From NCBI RefSeq assembly GCF_001665625.1, contig NZ_LZSY01000179.1, positions 21,123 to 85,122 on the forward strand: DNA of 64,000 nt. The letters are read 5' to 3'. Every line of letters begins with the position of its first letter. The stretch's first letter is position 1. The notes under the pieces were generated by a model that made no database searches, was not told where the DNA came from, and worked only from the letters and a program-made list of their open reading frames with translations. This stretch comes from Mycolicibacterium peregrinum (GTDB taxonomy: Bacteria > Actinomycetota > Actinomycetes > Mycobacteriales > Mycobacteriaceae). This document shows positions 46,952-56,406 of this stretch, one piece after another. The position numbers were made by a program, and so were the translations under genes.

Positions 46952-48310
46952 GTGCAGCGACGAATCATGGGCATCGAGACGGAATTCGGTGTGACCTGCA
47001 CGTTCCATGGCCATCGCCGGCTCAGCCCCGACGAGGTTGCCCGCTATCTGTTCCGGCGGGTCGTGTCGTGGGGCCGCAGTTCCAACGTCTTCCTTCGAAA
47101 CGGCGCCCGGTTGTATCTCGACGTGGGTAGCCACCCCGAGTACGCGACCGCCGAGTGTGACAACCTGACGCAGCTGGTCACCCACGACCGCGCCGGTGAG
47201 CGTGTGCTGGAGGATCTGCTGATCGACGCCGAGCAGCGCCTGGCCGACGAGGGCATCGGCGGCGACATCTACCTGTTCAAGAACAACACCGACTCGGCGG
47301 GCAACTCCTACGGCTGCCACGAGAATTACCTGATCGTGCGGGCCGGTGAGTTCTCCCGGATCTCCGACGTGCTGCTGCCGTTCCTGGTCACCCGCCAGCT
47401 CATCTGCGGTGCGGGCAAGGTGTTGCAGACGCCCAAGGCCGCCACCTTCTGCCTGAGCCAGCGCGCCGAGCACATCTGGGAGGGCGTCTCCAGCGCGACG
47501 ACGCGCTCCCGGCCGATCATCAACACCCGCGACGAGCCGCACGCCGACGCCGAGAAGTACCGCCGGCTGCATGTCATCGTCGGCGACTCCAACATGTGCG
47601 AGGCCACCACCATGCTCAAGGTGGGCACCGCCTCGCTGGTGCTGGAGATGATCGAGGCCGGCGTCCCGTTCCGGGATTTCTCCCTGGACAACCCGATCCG
47701 GGCCATCCGCGAGGTCAGCCACGACCTGACCGGTCGTCGTCCGGTGCGGCTGGCCGGCGGGCGGCAAGCCAGCGCCCTGGACATCCAGCGGGAGTACTAC
47801 AGCCGCGCCGTGGAGTACCTGCAGACCCGCGAGCCCAGCACTCAGATCGAGCAGGTGGTCGATCTGTGGGGCCGCCAACTCGACGCGGTCGAGAGCCAGG
47901 ACTTCGCGAAGGTCGACACCGAGATCGACTGGGTGATCAAGCGCAAGCTGTTCCAGCGCTACCAGGATCGCTACAACATGGAGCTGTCCGACCCCAAGAT
48001 CAGCCAGCTCGACCTCGCCTACCACGACATCAAGCGCGGTCGTGGGGTGTTCGACCTGTTGCAGCGGAAGGGACTGGCGTCCCGGATCACCACCGACGAG
48101 GAGATCGACGCCGCGGTCAACACCCCGCCGCAGACCACCCGAGCCAAGCTGCGTGGCGAGTTCATCAGTGCGGCACAGGAAGCCGGACGGGACTTCACCG
48201 TGGACTGGGTGCACCTCAAGCTCAACGACCAGGCTCAGCGCACCGTGCTGTGCAAGGATCCGTTCCGATCGGTCGATGAGCGGGTCAAGCGCCTGATCGC
48301 CAGCATGTGA
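46952..48310 (+). CDS. pafA: Pup ligase (proteasome accessory factor A)
   Basis: 452 residues. Attaches deamidated Pup to substrate lysines through a gamma-glutamyl phosphate. QRRIMGIETEFGVTCTFHGH (metal Glu, about residue 9), FLRNGARLYLDVGSHPEYAT (catalytic Asp near 57), YLFKNNTDSAGNSYGCHENY, RPIINTRDEPHADAEKYRRL, and the C-terminal Pup-binding domain ending RVKRLIASM. GTG 46952 gives the start seen in M. tuberculosis PafA; the longer frame upstream is non-coding. Confidence 0.97.
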   Translation: MQRRIMGIETEFGVTCTFHGHRRLSPDEVARYLFRRVVSWGRSSNVFLRNGARLYLDVGSHPEYATAECDNLTQLVTHDRAGERVLEDLLIDAEQRLADEGIGGDIYLFKNNTDSAGNSYGCHENYLIVRAGEFSRISDVLLPFLVTRQLICGAGKVLQTPKAATFCLSQRAEHIWEGVSSATTRSRPIINTRDEPHADAEKYRRLHVIVGDSNMCEATTMLKVGTASLVLEMIEAGVPFRDFSLDNPIRAIREVSHDLTGRRPVRLAGGRQASALDIQREYYSRAVEYLQTREPSTQIEQVVDLWGRQLDAVESQDFAKVDTEIDWVIKRKLFQRYQDRYNMELSDPKISQLDLAYHDIKRGRGVFDLLQRKGLASRITTDEEIDAAVNTPPQTTRAKLRGEFISAAQEAGRDFTVDWVHLKLNDQAQRTVLCKDPFRSVDERVKRLIASM

Positions 48311-48328
48311 GCTTTAAGCTTTCATCCC

Positions 48329-49318
48329 GTGGCGGTATCCAAAGTCGAGCGGTTGATAAATCTTGTCATCGCCTTGTTGTCCAGCGATCGCTTCCTGCCT
48401 GCCGACAAGGTCCGCAACATCGTTCAGGGCTACGAGGACAGTCCCACCGATGAGGCGTTCTCCCGCATGTTCGAGCGCGACAAGAACGAACTGCGCGACC
48501 TCGGGATCCCGTTGGAGACGGGGCGCGTCTCGAAGTTCGACTCGACCGAGGGCTACCGCATCAACCGCGACGAGTATGCGCTGCCCGCGGTCCAACTGAC
48601 AGGTGATGAGGTGGCGGCGGTCGCAGTGGCCACGCAGCTGTGGCAGTCGCCCGAGTTGATCACCGCGACGCAGGGGGCGCTGCTGAAGCTGCGTGCCGCC
48701 GGTGTGGACGTCGATGCCGACGGGGTCGGTGTCGCCATTGCGTCGACTGCGACGCTGCCCGGGCTGCGCGGTTCTGAAGAGGTATTGCGAATCCTGTTGG
48801 CGGCGATCGACTCCGGGCATGCGGTGCGGTTCCGGCACCGCGCCTCGCGCAACGCCGAACACACGAGCCGCAACGTCGAGCCCTGGGGCGTCGTGACCCA
48901 TCGCGGCCGGTGGTACCTGGTGGGGCATGACCGGGACCGCGACGACACCCGTACTTTCCGTCTATCCCGCATCGATCCCGACGTGAGCACCGAGGGGCCG
49001 GCCGGGGCAGTGGCCAAGCCCGTGGGGTTGAACCTGCGCGACATCGTCGCCCGCGCGGTCGCCGAACAGCCGACGGGGGAGCAGGCCAGGGTGTGGATCG
49101 CCGGCGGACGTGCCACCGCGCTGCGCCGGCAGGCCATCGAGACCGTGCCGCGCACGCTGGGCGGGCGCGCAGGGGAGGAGATCACCGTCGACATCGGAAT
49201 GTCGGACCGGCTGGCCCGTGAGATCGCCAGCTACGGCGTCGATGCGGTCGCGCTGGAACCACCGTCGTTGCGTGAGGATGTGGTGAGCAGGTTGCGGGCG
49301 CAGGTGGCGCAGGCATGA
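48329..49318 (+). CDS. pafB: PafB, WYL-domain activator of the DNA-damage response
   Basis: 329 residues. N-terminal winged helix (VERLINLVIALLSSDRFLPA), a WYL domain near residue 185 (AVRFRHRAS, WGVVTHRGRWYLVGHDRDRD) and a WCX tail. With PafC it forms the transcriptional activator of the LexA-independent damage regulon. Stop overlaps the first ATGA of the mini-ORF repeat. Confidence 0.94.
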   Translation: MAVSKVERLINLVIALLSSDRFLPADKVRNIVQGYEDSPTDEAFSRMFERDKNELRDLGIPLETGRVSKFDSTEGYRINRDEYALPAVQLTGDEVAAVAVATQLWQSPELITATQGALLKLRAAGVDVDADGVGVAIASTATLPGLRGSEEVLRILLAAIDSGHAVRFRHRASRNAEHTSRNVEPWGVVTHRGRWYLVGHDRDRDDTRTFRLSRIDPDVSTEGPAGAVAKPVGLNLRDIVARAVAEQPTGEQARVWIAGGRATALRRQAIETVPRTLGGRAGEEITVDIGMSDRLAREIASYGVDAVALEPPSLREDVVSRLRAQVAQA

Positions 49319-49425
49319 GGGTCAGCGAGGAGCCGGAGGCGGATCGGCGCATGAGGGTCAGCGAGGAGCCGGAGGCGGATCGGCGCATGAGGGTCAGCGA
49401 GGAGCCGGAGGCGGATCGCGCATGA
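49315..49425 (+). repeat. Triplicated 36-bp MIRU-like linker between pafB and pafC
   Basis: Three head-to-tail copies: 49315-49350, 49351-49386 and 49387-49421 (the last one base short). Each begins ATGAGGGTCAGCGAGGAGCC and carries GGAGG. Read from 49315 they form one open frame of 36 codons (repeat MRVSEEPEADRR) whose ATG overlaps the pafB stop (ATGA) and whose TGA overlaps the pafC ATG (49422). This is the arrangement described for MIRU elements, small ORFs joining genes of an operon. Confidence 0.8.
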
Positions 49426-50426
49426 GTCAGGTCTCGACCCGGCTGGTCCGGATGCTCAACATGGTGCCGTATTTCCAGGCCAACCCGAAGGTGACCCGCG
49501 ACGAAGCAGCGGCCGCACTGGGGGTTACCCGCAAACAGCTTGATTCCGATCTCGAGCAGCTCTGGATGTGCGGGCTCCCCGGCTACAGTCCCGGCGATCT
49601 GATCGACTTCGACTTCGAAGGCGACACAGTCGAAGTCACGTTCAGCGCGGGCGTCGACCGCCCGCTGCGCCTGACATCCACGGAAGCCACCGGCATCCTG
49701 GTGGCGTTGCGGTCGCTGGTCGACGTTCCAGGGATGGTGGATCCGGAGGCCGCACGCAGCGCCATCGCCAAGATCGAATCCGCGGCGGGCACCCAGCGCG
49801 CGGCCCTCGAGGAATCCGGTTCCGGGGAGAGCGTGCCCCAGGAAAACGGGGCGGCCGCGGCGGTTCGCGCTGCCGTGCGTGACGCCCGCGCGCTGACCCT
49901 GGAGTACTACTCGGCGTCGCGTGACTCGCTCACGACCCGCACGGTGGACCCGATCCGCGTGGTGCTGATCGGTGACAACAGTTATCTGGAGGCGTGGTGT
50001 CGGACCGCCGAGGCAGTCCGGATGTTCCGGTTCGACCGGATTGTCGCGGCCGAGCGTCTCGCCGATCCGTCGGCGCCACCGTCGCCGGCGGTGCAGGCCG
50101 GCACCGACACCTCGCTGTTCGATCCCGACACCGCCGACCCGTCATTGCCGTCGGCCACCCTGCTGATCGACTGCTCCGCCTCGTGGATGTTCGACTACTA
50201 CCCGTTGCGGGTGGTCAATGAATTGCCCGACGGGGCGTGTGAGGCAGTGATGACGTACGCCTCGCCTGAGTGGATGGCCCGCTTCCTGCTCGGATTCGGT
50301 TCGGCCGTGCGGGTGTTGGACCCGCCCGACCTCGCCCAGCGGGTGCAGGAATCTGCCGGTGAGGCTCTGCGCGTCTACGACGCGGTGGTGCCGCACGCCG
50401 ACGACGCCGACGACACACGCGCGTAG
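49422..50426 (+). CDS. pafC: PafC, WYL-domain partner of PafB
   Basis: 334 residues. Winged helix RLVRMLNMVPYFQANPKVTR then DEAAAALGVTRKQLDSDLEQ, central WYL-type domain (ALTLEYYSASRDSLTTRTVD, about 152) and WCX domain. Forms a heterodimer with PafB. Start is coupled to the repeat ORF; a GGAGG in the third repeat copy serves as binding site. Confidence 0.94.
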   Translation: MSQVSTRLVRMLNMVPYFQANPKVTRDEAAAALGVTRKQLDSDLEQLWMCGLPGYSPGDLIDFDFEGDTVEVTFSAGVDRPLRLTSTEATGILVALRSLVDVPGMVDPEAARSAIAKIESAAGTQRAALEESGSGESVPQENGAAAAVRAAVRDARALTLEYYSASRDSLTTRTVDPIRVVLIGDNSYLEAWCRTAEAVRMFRFDRIVAAERLADPSAPPSPAVQAGTDTSLFDPDTADPSLPSATLLIDCSASWMFDYYPLRVVNELPDGACEAVMTYASPEWMARFLLGFGSAVRVLDPPDLAQRVQESAGEALRVYDAVVPHADDADDTRA

Positions 50427-50456
50427 ACTCAGCACAGACGTCTGGAGGTAACCAAA

Positions 50457-50708
50457 TTGGGTGGTCTACAACCCTGGCACTGGATCATTGTCATCGCGGT
50501 GTTCGTGCTGCTTTTCGGCGCCAAGAAGCTGCCGGATGCGGCCCGGTCGCTCGGTAAGTCGATGCGGATCTTCAAGTCGGAGATCAAGGAGATGCAGTCG
50601 GATTCTTCCGGGTCTTCGGCCGACGCGCCGCAACCGGCGAAGCCGATCACATCCGAGCGGGTCGAGGCTCCCGCCCCGGAGCAGTCCCCGGATCGCCACA
50701 CGGCCTGA
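50457..50708 (+). CDS. tatA: Twin-arginine translocase subunit TatA
   Basis: 83 residues. One membrane helix (WHWIIVIAVFVLLFGAKKLP) followed by an amphipathic helix (DAARSLGKSMRIFKSEIKEM) and a Ser/Pro/Glu-rich tail. Forms the pore element of the Tat export pathway. TTG start with GGAGGT upstream. Followed by tatC. Confidence 0.95.
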   Translation: MGGLQPWHWIIVIAVFVLLFGAKKLPDAARSLGKSMRIFKSEIKEMQSDSSGSSADAPQPAKPITSERVEAPAPEQSPDRHTA

Positions 50709-50784
50709 CCGGTCCGGCAATCGATCGCGGTCATCGCCCCGCGATGCCGTGTCGCGTCTACGACCAGGCCTTTAGAACACGCCC

Positions 50785-51741
50785 GTGACCTCCGGATTCA
50801 TCAAGAAGCTCGATCCCCGCCGCCGCCGTTCGCGGGTCAACCCCGACGGCACGATGTCGTTGGTCGACCACCTGCACGAACTGCGCAACCGTCTGTTGAT
50901 CGCGGTGGCCGCAGTGCTGGTCACCACCATCTTCGGATTCCTGTGGTACACCCACGGATTCTTCGGCGTGCACAGCCTGGGCGAATGGCTGCGCGGTCCT
51001 TACTGTTCGCTGCCGGATTCGGCCCGGGCGACCATCGCCCCCGACGGTGAGTGCCGGCTGTTGGCGACCGGTCCGTTCGACCAGTTCATGCTGCGCCTCA
51101 AGGTGGCGCTGGCGGCCGGCCTGGTGATGGCCTGCCCGGTCTGGCTGTACCAGCTGTGGGCGTTCATCACCCCCGGCCTGTACAAGAAGGAACGCCGGTT
51201 CGCGATGGCGTTCGTCGGCGTCGGCGCGGTGTTGTTCATCACCGGCGCGGTACTGGCCTACGTGGTGCTGGCCACCGCCCTCGGCTTCCTGCTGACCGTC
51301 GGCAGTGACGTACAGGTCACCGCGCTTTCAGGCGAGCAGTACTTCGGATTCCTGATCAACCTGCTGCTGGTGTTCGGCATCAGCTTCGAATTCCCGTTGC
51401 TGATCATCATGCTCAACCTCGTCGGCATGCTCACCTACGAGCGGCTCAAGTCGTGGCGTCGCGGACTGATCTTCGGGTTGTTCGTGTTCGCGGCGTTCGC
51501 CACCCCCGGCTCGGACCCGTTCACCATGCTGGCACTGGCCTGCGCGCTGAGCCTGCTGCTGGAGTTCGCCATCCAGGTCGCCCGGATCAACGACAGACGC
51601 AAGGCCCGGCGCGAGGCTCTGGAGGTGCCGGAAGACGAGGCCGCGCCGATCCCCACGGTGGAGCCCGTTCCGAGGCCCGACCCGGTAACAGCGCCGGACT
51701 CGGGGGCATCGCGGATCGACATCGACGACGATGCCACCTGA
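50785..51741 (+). CDS. tatC: Twin-arginine translocase subunit TatC
   Basis: 318 residues, six membrane helices. TMSLVDHLHELRNRLLIAVA at about residue 27 (the Tat signal-binding loop) and FEFPLLIIMLNLVGMLTYER near 200 are diagnostic. The C-terminal 50 residues are acidic and charged. The last bases overlap the helY start by 11 bp, so they are co-expressed. Confidence 0.96.
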   Translation: MTSGFIKKLDPRRRRSRVNPDGTMSLVDHLHELRNRLLIAVAAVLVTTIFGFLWYTHGFFGVHSLGEWLRGPYCSLPDSARATIAPDGECRLLATGPFDQFMLRLKVALAAGLVMACPVWLYQLWAFITPGLYKKERRFAMAFVGVGAVLFITGAVLAYVVLATALGFLLTVGSDVQVTALSGEQYFGFLINLLLVFGISFEFPLLIIMLNLVGMLTYERLKSWRRGLIFGLFVFAAFATPGSDPFTMLALACALSLLLEFAIQVARINDRRKARREALEVPEDEAAPIPTVEPVPRPDPVTAPDSGASRIDIDDDAT

Positions 51742-54529
51742 GTCGGGTGACCAGAACGGTGGCGAACTGACCAAGTTCACCGCCGAATACCCGTTCGCAC
51801 TCGACGATTTCCAGCTCCGCGCCTGCCGCGCCCTGGAAAGCGGCCACGGCGTACTGGTATGCGCGCCCACCGGGGCGGGCAAGACCGTGGTCGGCGAGTT
51901 CGCCGTGCACCTGGCGCTGGCCGCCGGCGGCAAGTGCTTCTACACCACACCGATCAAGGCGCTCAGCAACCAGAAACACAACGACCTGGTGACCCGCTAC
52001 GGCGCGGACAAGATCGGACTGCTCACCGGCGACCAGTCCATCAACGGGGACGCCGACATCGTGGTGATGACCACCGAAGTGCTTCGCAACATGCTGTATG
52101 CGAATTCGCCTGCACTGCACGGACTTTCCTACGTCGTGATGGACGAGGTGCACTTCCTGGCCGACCGGATGCGCGGGGCGGTGTGGGAAGAGGTGATCCT
52201 GCACCTGCCCGAGGAGGTGCTGCTGGTCAGCCTGTCGGCCACCGTCAGCAATGCCGAGGAGTTCGGTGGCTGGATCCAGACCGTCCGCGGCGATACCACC
52301 GTCGTCGTCGACGAACACCGGCCCGTCCCGCTGTCGCAGCACATGCTCGTCGGCCGGCGGCTGTTCGATCTGTTCGAGGGCACCGGAAGCACTGGCGGAG
52401 CCGCCCCGGCGGCGACATCAACGTTGGTCGACCCGGACCTGTTGCGCCACATCAGCCATCGGCGTGAGGCCGACCGGCTGGCGGACTGGGAACCACGGGG
52501 CCGTGGACGTGGTCGGGGCGGTGGTCGTCCCCAGCTGTACCGGCCGCCCAGCCGGCCCGACGTCATCGCCACCCTGGACGCCGCGGGGCTGCTTCCCGCC
52601 ATCACCTTCGTATTCTCGCGGGCCGGCTGCGACGCGGCCGTCCAGCAGTGCCTGCGTGCCCCACTGCGGCTGACCACGGACGAGGAACGCGGCCGGATCT
52701 CCGAGATCGTCGACCGACGCTGCGCCGACCTGGCCGAATCCGACCTGATCGTGCTCGATTACCACCAGTGGCGGGAAGGCCTGCTGCGCGGCCTGGCGGC
52801 CCATCACGCCGGCATGCTGCCGGTGTTCCGGCACACGGTGGAGGAACTGTTCACCGCAGGGCTGGTCAAGGCGGTGTTCGCCACCGAGACCCTGGCGCTG
52901 GGGATCAACATGCCCGCCCGCACCGTGGTGCTCGAGCGGCTGGTGAAGTTCAACGGCGAGCAGCACGTCCCGTTGACGCCGGGGGAGTACACCCAGCTGA
53001 CCGGGCGGGCGGGGCGCCGCGGCATCGACGTCGAGGGCCACGCCGTGGTGTTGTGGCGGCCCGACGACAGCAACGCCGAACCTGCCGAGGTCGCCGGCCT
53101 GGCGTCGACTCGAACCTTCCCGTTACGCAGCTCGTTCGCCCCGAGCTACAACATGACGATCAATCTGGTGCAGCAGATGGGGCCCGAACAGGCCCACAAA
53201 CTGCTGGAACGGTCCTTCGCCCAGTACCAGGCGGACCGGTCGGTGGTCGGATTGGTGCGCGGGATCGCGCGCGGTGAGCGGATGATGGGCGAGCTGGCAG
53301 CCGAACTCGGTGGTAAAGACGCGCCGATCCTCGACTACGTCCGGTTGCGGGCCAAGATCGGTGAGCGCGAGCGTGCACAGTCGCGGGCTTCACGCCTGCA
53401 GCGACGCAAGGCGGCCACTGACGCCTTGGCCGCGCTGCGCCGTGGCGACATCATCACCATCACCCAGGGGCGCCGCGGCGGGCTGGCGGTCGTGCTGGAG
53501 GCGGCCCAACGCGACAGTGACGACCCGAGACCGCTGGTGCTGACCGAACATCGTTGGGCCGGCCGGATTTCGTCGGCCGACTATTCGGGCGCCTCGGCGC
53601 CGCTGGGCGCGATGACGCTACCCAAGCGGGTGGAGCACCGGCAGCCGCGCGTGCGCCGGGACCTGGCGTCGGCATTGCAGTCGGCCGCGGCCGACCTGTC
53701 GTTGCCCTCGGTCCGCGCGGGCCGGCGCGCCGCTGCCCCCGAACGTGACGTAGATCCCGAACTTGCCGGCCTGCGTGACGAATTGCGGGATCATCCGGCA
53801 CATCAACAACCGGGCCGGGAAGCGCAGGCCCGGATCGCCGAACGTTATCTGCGCATCGAACGGGACAACGCGCAGATTCAGCAGAAGGTGAACGCGGCGA
53901 CGAACTCGCTGGCCCGCACCTTCGACCGGATCGTGGCGCTGCTCAGCGAACGCGGCTTCATAGAAGCGGACAATGCCGGCGAACTCAAGGCGGATCTCAG
54001 GGTCACCGACGCCGGTCGGCTACTCGCCCGGATCTACAGCGAGAGCGATCTGCTGGTCGCCGAATGCCTGCGCGGCGGTCAGTGGCAGGGCCTGCAGCCG
54101 GCGGAACTGGCCGCGGTGCTCTCGGCCGTCCTGTTCGAGTCGCGGGGAGACGCTGCGGGCGGTGTGCTCGGTGTCGACATTCCCACTGCCGGCCTGCGCC
54201 GCGCGCTGGCGCAGACCCGGCGGATCTCGGCGGACCTGCGGGGCGACGAGCAGCGCCACCGGCTGGCCCCGAGCCGGGAACCCGACGAAGGATTCGTCAC
54301 CGCCGTCTACCGCTGGGCCACCACCGGTGATCTGGCAGCCGCCCTGGCCGCCTCCGACGTCGGGTCGGGTTCGGCGCTTTCGGCGGGCGATTTCGTGCGG
54401 TGGTGCCGCCAGGTGCTCGATCTGCTCGACCAAGTCCGTAATGCCGCGCCGCAATCCGCCTTGCGCAATACCGCGAAACGCGCTGTCAACGATGTTCGGC
54501 GCGGCGTTGTTGCTGTTGATGCGGGGTAG
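51731..54529 (+). CDS. helY: HelY, Ski2-like DEVH-box RNA helicase
   Basis: 932 residues. Ski2/Mtr4-like: FQLRACRALESGHGVLVCAP with PTGAGKT (about residue 46), DEVHFLADRMRG (about 137), SLSATVSNAEEFGGW, GINMPARTVVLERLVKFNG and QLTGRAGRRGIDVEG. The C-terminal third (from about 560) carries the winged-helix and DSHCT-like domain of the family. Likely an RNA or DNA unwinding enzyme; its partner is unknown. Confidence 0.95.
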   Translation: MPPESGDQNGGELTKFTAEYPFALDDFQLRACRALESGHGVLVCAPTGAGKTVVGEFAVHLALAAGGKCFYTTPIKALSNQKHNDLVTRYGADKIGLLTGDQSINGDADIVVMTTEVLRNMLYANSPALHGLSYVVMDEVHFLADRMRGAVWEEVILHLPEEVLLVSLSATVSNAEEFGGWIQTVRGDTTVVVDEHRPVPLSQHMLVGRRLFDLFEGTGSTGGAAPAATSTLVDPDLLRHISHRREADRLADWEPRGRGRGRGGGRPQLYRPPSRPDVIATLDAAGLLPAITFVFSRAGCDAAVQQCLRAPLRLTTDEERGRISEIVDRRCADLAESDLIVLDYHQWREGLLRGLAAHHAGMLPVFRHTVEELFTAGLVKAVFATETLALGINMPARTVVLERLVKFNGEQHVPLTPGEYTQLTGRAGRRGIDVEGHAVVLWRPDDSNAEPAEVAGLASTRTFPLRSSFAPSYNMTINLVQQMGPEQAHKLLERSFAQYQADRSVVGLVRGIARGERMMGELAAELGGKDAPILDYVRLRAKIGERERAQSRASRLQRRKAATDALAALRRGDIITITQGRRGGLAVVLEAAQRDSDDPRPLVLTEHRWAGRISSADYSGASAPLGAMTLPKRVEHRQPRVRRDLASALQSAAADLSLPSVRAGRRAAAPERDVDPELAGLRDELRDHPAHQQPGREAQARIAERYLRIERDNAQIQQKVNAATNSLARTFDRIVALLSERGFIEADNAGELKADLRVTDAGRLLARIYSESDLLVAECLRGGQWQGLQPAELAAVLSAVLFESRGDAAGGVLGVDIPTAGLRRALAQTRRISADLRGDEQRHRLAPSREPDEGFVTAVYRWATTGDLAAALAASDVGSGSALSAGDFVRWCRQVLDLLDQVRNAAPQSALRNTAKRAVNDVRRGVVAVDAG

Positions 54530-54567
54530 GGTGTCTGGGGCGACACCGAACAGGATCAAGGAGAACC

Positions 54568-55389
54568 ATGAGCGGACCGCAGGGACCTGACCAGGGACAA
54601 CCATCGTCCGGTCAGCAGCCTGAGCCCGGGGCGGACCAGGCGGCCGGCGCCGAGGCGTGGCAGCCGCCGGCTCCCGCCTCCGAGGACGCCTCGACCAACG
54701 CTCCGGCCTGGCAGCCCCCGGCGTACACACCGCAGCAGTATCCGTCGTACCCGCCGCAGCAGGGTGGGCAGCAGCCGGACTATTCGCAGCCGCAACAGCC
54801 CCAGCAGCCGCAGTACCCCGGGCCTGAGCAGTACGCCCAGCAACAGGCGTACCCGCAGCCCGGCCAGCAGCCTCAGTACGGCCAGGTGCCCGGTTATGGA
54901 CAGCAACCCCCGTACGGTCAGCCCGGACAGCCGGGTCAGCCCGGTCAGCCAGGCCAGTTCGGTCAGCCTGGGCAATACGGTCAACCGGGCCAGTACGGTG
55001 CGCCCGGCCAGTTCGGTCAGTACGGCATTCCAGGTGCCGAGCAGGGCTCGAAGGCATCCCTCGGAGTGATCGGTGGCGTCGTCGGCGGCGTTCTCGCCGT
55101 CATCGTGCTGGTGGTCTGCATCCTCGGTTTCTGGAAGCCGGGCTTTTTCGTCACGACCAAGCTCGACATCAACAAAGCCCAGAGCGGCGTCGAGCAGATC
55201 CTCACCGACAAGACCAACGGCTACGGCGCCACCAAGGTCACCGGCGTCAAGTGCAACGACGGCGAAAACCCGACGGTCGAGAAGGATTCGACCTTCGACT
55301 GCGAGGTCACCATCGACGGCACCAAGCGCAAGGTGACGGTGACGTTCAAGGACGACAAGGGCACCTACGAGGTCGGTCGACCCAAGTAG
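54568..55389 (+). CDS. Pro/Gln-rich membrane protein with DUF4333 domain
   Basis: 273 residues. The first 150 residues are repeats of Pro-Gly-Gln-Pro and Gln-Tyr (for example QPGQPGQPGQFGQPGQYGQP), then one membrane helix (VIGGVVGGVLAVIVLVVCIL) and an external DUF4333 domain (FFVTTKLDINKAQSGVEQIL then ILTDKTNGYGATKVTGVKCN with VEKDSTFDCEVTIDG), which normally binds or senses something at the cell wall. Counterpart of Rv2091c. GGAGAACC lies before the ATG. Confidence 0.92.
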   Translation: MSGPQGPDQGQPSSGQQPEPGADQAAGAEAWQPPAPASEDASTNAPAWQPPAYTPQQYPSYPPQQGGQQPDYSQPQQPQQPQYPGPEQYAQQQAYPQPGQQPQYGQVPGYGQQPPYGQPGQPGQPGQPGQFGQPGQYGQPGQYGAPGQFGQYGIPGAEQGSKASLGVIGGVVGGVLAVIVLVVCILGFWKPGFFVTTKLDINKAQSGVEQILTDKTNGYGATKVTGVKCNDGENPTVEKDSTFDCEVTIDGTKRKVTVTFKDDKGTYEVGRPK

Positions 55390-55446
55390 GCCCTCCCGCT
55401 AGATAGGCCCCCAACGGCGCGGATCAGTGGCCGCCACCTCGCGCGA

Positions 55447-56406
55447 TCAGCCGGGCAGTCGGTCCAGAGCCGCCTGCAACCGGCTGATCGACGAGGTCAC
55501 GCCGTACGCTGCGGCCAGTTCGGCGACCCGCGCCGGGTCACCGGCGGCCAACGGCAACTCATCGGTCGCGCCGGACAACGTCACCGGAGCGTCTGTGGCC
55601 ACCCGCACCACCGGTTCGGCCGCGGCCATATAGTCGGCGGCGGCCACCAGCTTGGCCCGATGTGCTTTGGACATTGACGATTTCGGGTCTTGAGCGGCTT
55701 CCTGGATGCCCACCAGCGAACCATGCCGGGCCAGTAGCGTCGCGGCCGTCTTCTCGCCGATCCCGGGAACCCCGGGAAGACCGTCGGACGGGTCACCTCG
55801 CAGCAGGGCCAGCTCCGCGTATGCCGGCCCGGCCCGGTCGATCGGTACCCCGTACTGCTCGGCCACTTCCATCGGGCCGAACTTCGTCGCCTTGGCCAGA
55901 CCGCGGCCGATGTAGAGCACACGGACCGCGGGGACCGGCTCATCGCGCACGAGTTGCAGCAGGTCACGATCGCCGCTGACCACCACCACGGGATCATGCT
56001 GCTCGCGGGTGGCCAGCGTGCCGAGCACGTCGTCAGCCTCGTACCCGGCCGCTCCGGCGGTCGCGATGCCGAACGCGTCGAGCAGGTTCATGATCATGTC
56101 GACCTGCGGGGTGAGATCGTCGGGGACCTCTTCGACGTCAGGGATTCCGTCGGGCTGGGGCTCTTCGACCCGATGAGCCTTGTACGACGGCACCAGGTCC
56201 ACGCGCCACTGCGGCCGCCAGTCGTCGTCGCGGCACACCACCAGCCGGCGTGGCCGCTCCCGGGTCACCAGCGTGGCAATGGAATCGAAAAACCCGCGCA
56301 CCGCGTTCACCGGCCGGCCATCGGGCGCCTTGATCGACGACGGCACGCCGAAGTACGACCGGAACCACATGCTGGCGCCGTCGAGCAGCAGAACAGGGTC
56401 GCTCAT
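55447..56406 (-). CDS. 5'-3' exonuclease (flap nuclease domain)
   Basis: 319 residues. PIN-like nuclease of the DNA polymerase I N-terminal type: VLLLDGASMWFRSYFGVPSS, then SGDRDLLQLV (about 137), LLRGDPSDGLPGVPGIGEKT (about 202) with the helix-hairpin-helix. Stand-alone homologue (Rv2090) likely acting in primer removal or repair. ATG overlaps the stop of the upstream hotdog gene (ATGA 56406-56403). Confidence 0.93.
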   Translation of the reverse strand: MSDPVLLLDGASMWFRSYFGVPSSIKAPDGRPVNAVRGFFDSIATLVTRERPRRLVVCRDDDWRPQWRVDLVPSYKAHRVEEPQPDGIPDVEEVPDDLTPQVDMIMNLLDAFGIATAGAAGYEADDVLGTLATREQHDPVVVVSGDRDLLQLVRDEPVPAVRVLYIGRGLAKATKFGPMEVAEQYGVPIDRAGPAYAELALLRGDPSDGLPGVPGIGEKTAATLLARHGSLVGIQEAAQDPKSSMSKAHRAKLVAAADYMAAAEPVVRVATDAPVTLSGATDELPLAAGDPARVAELAAAYGVTSSISRLQAALDRLPG

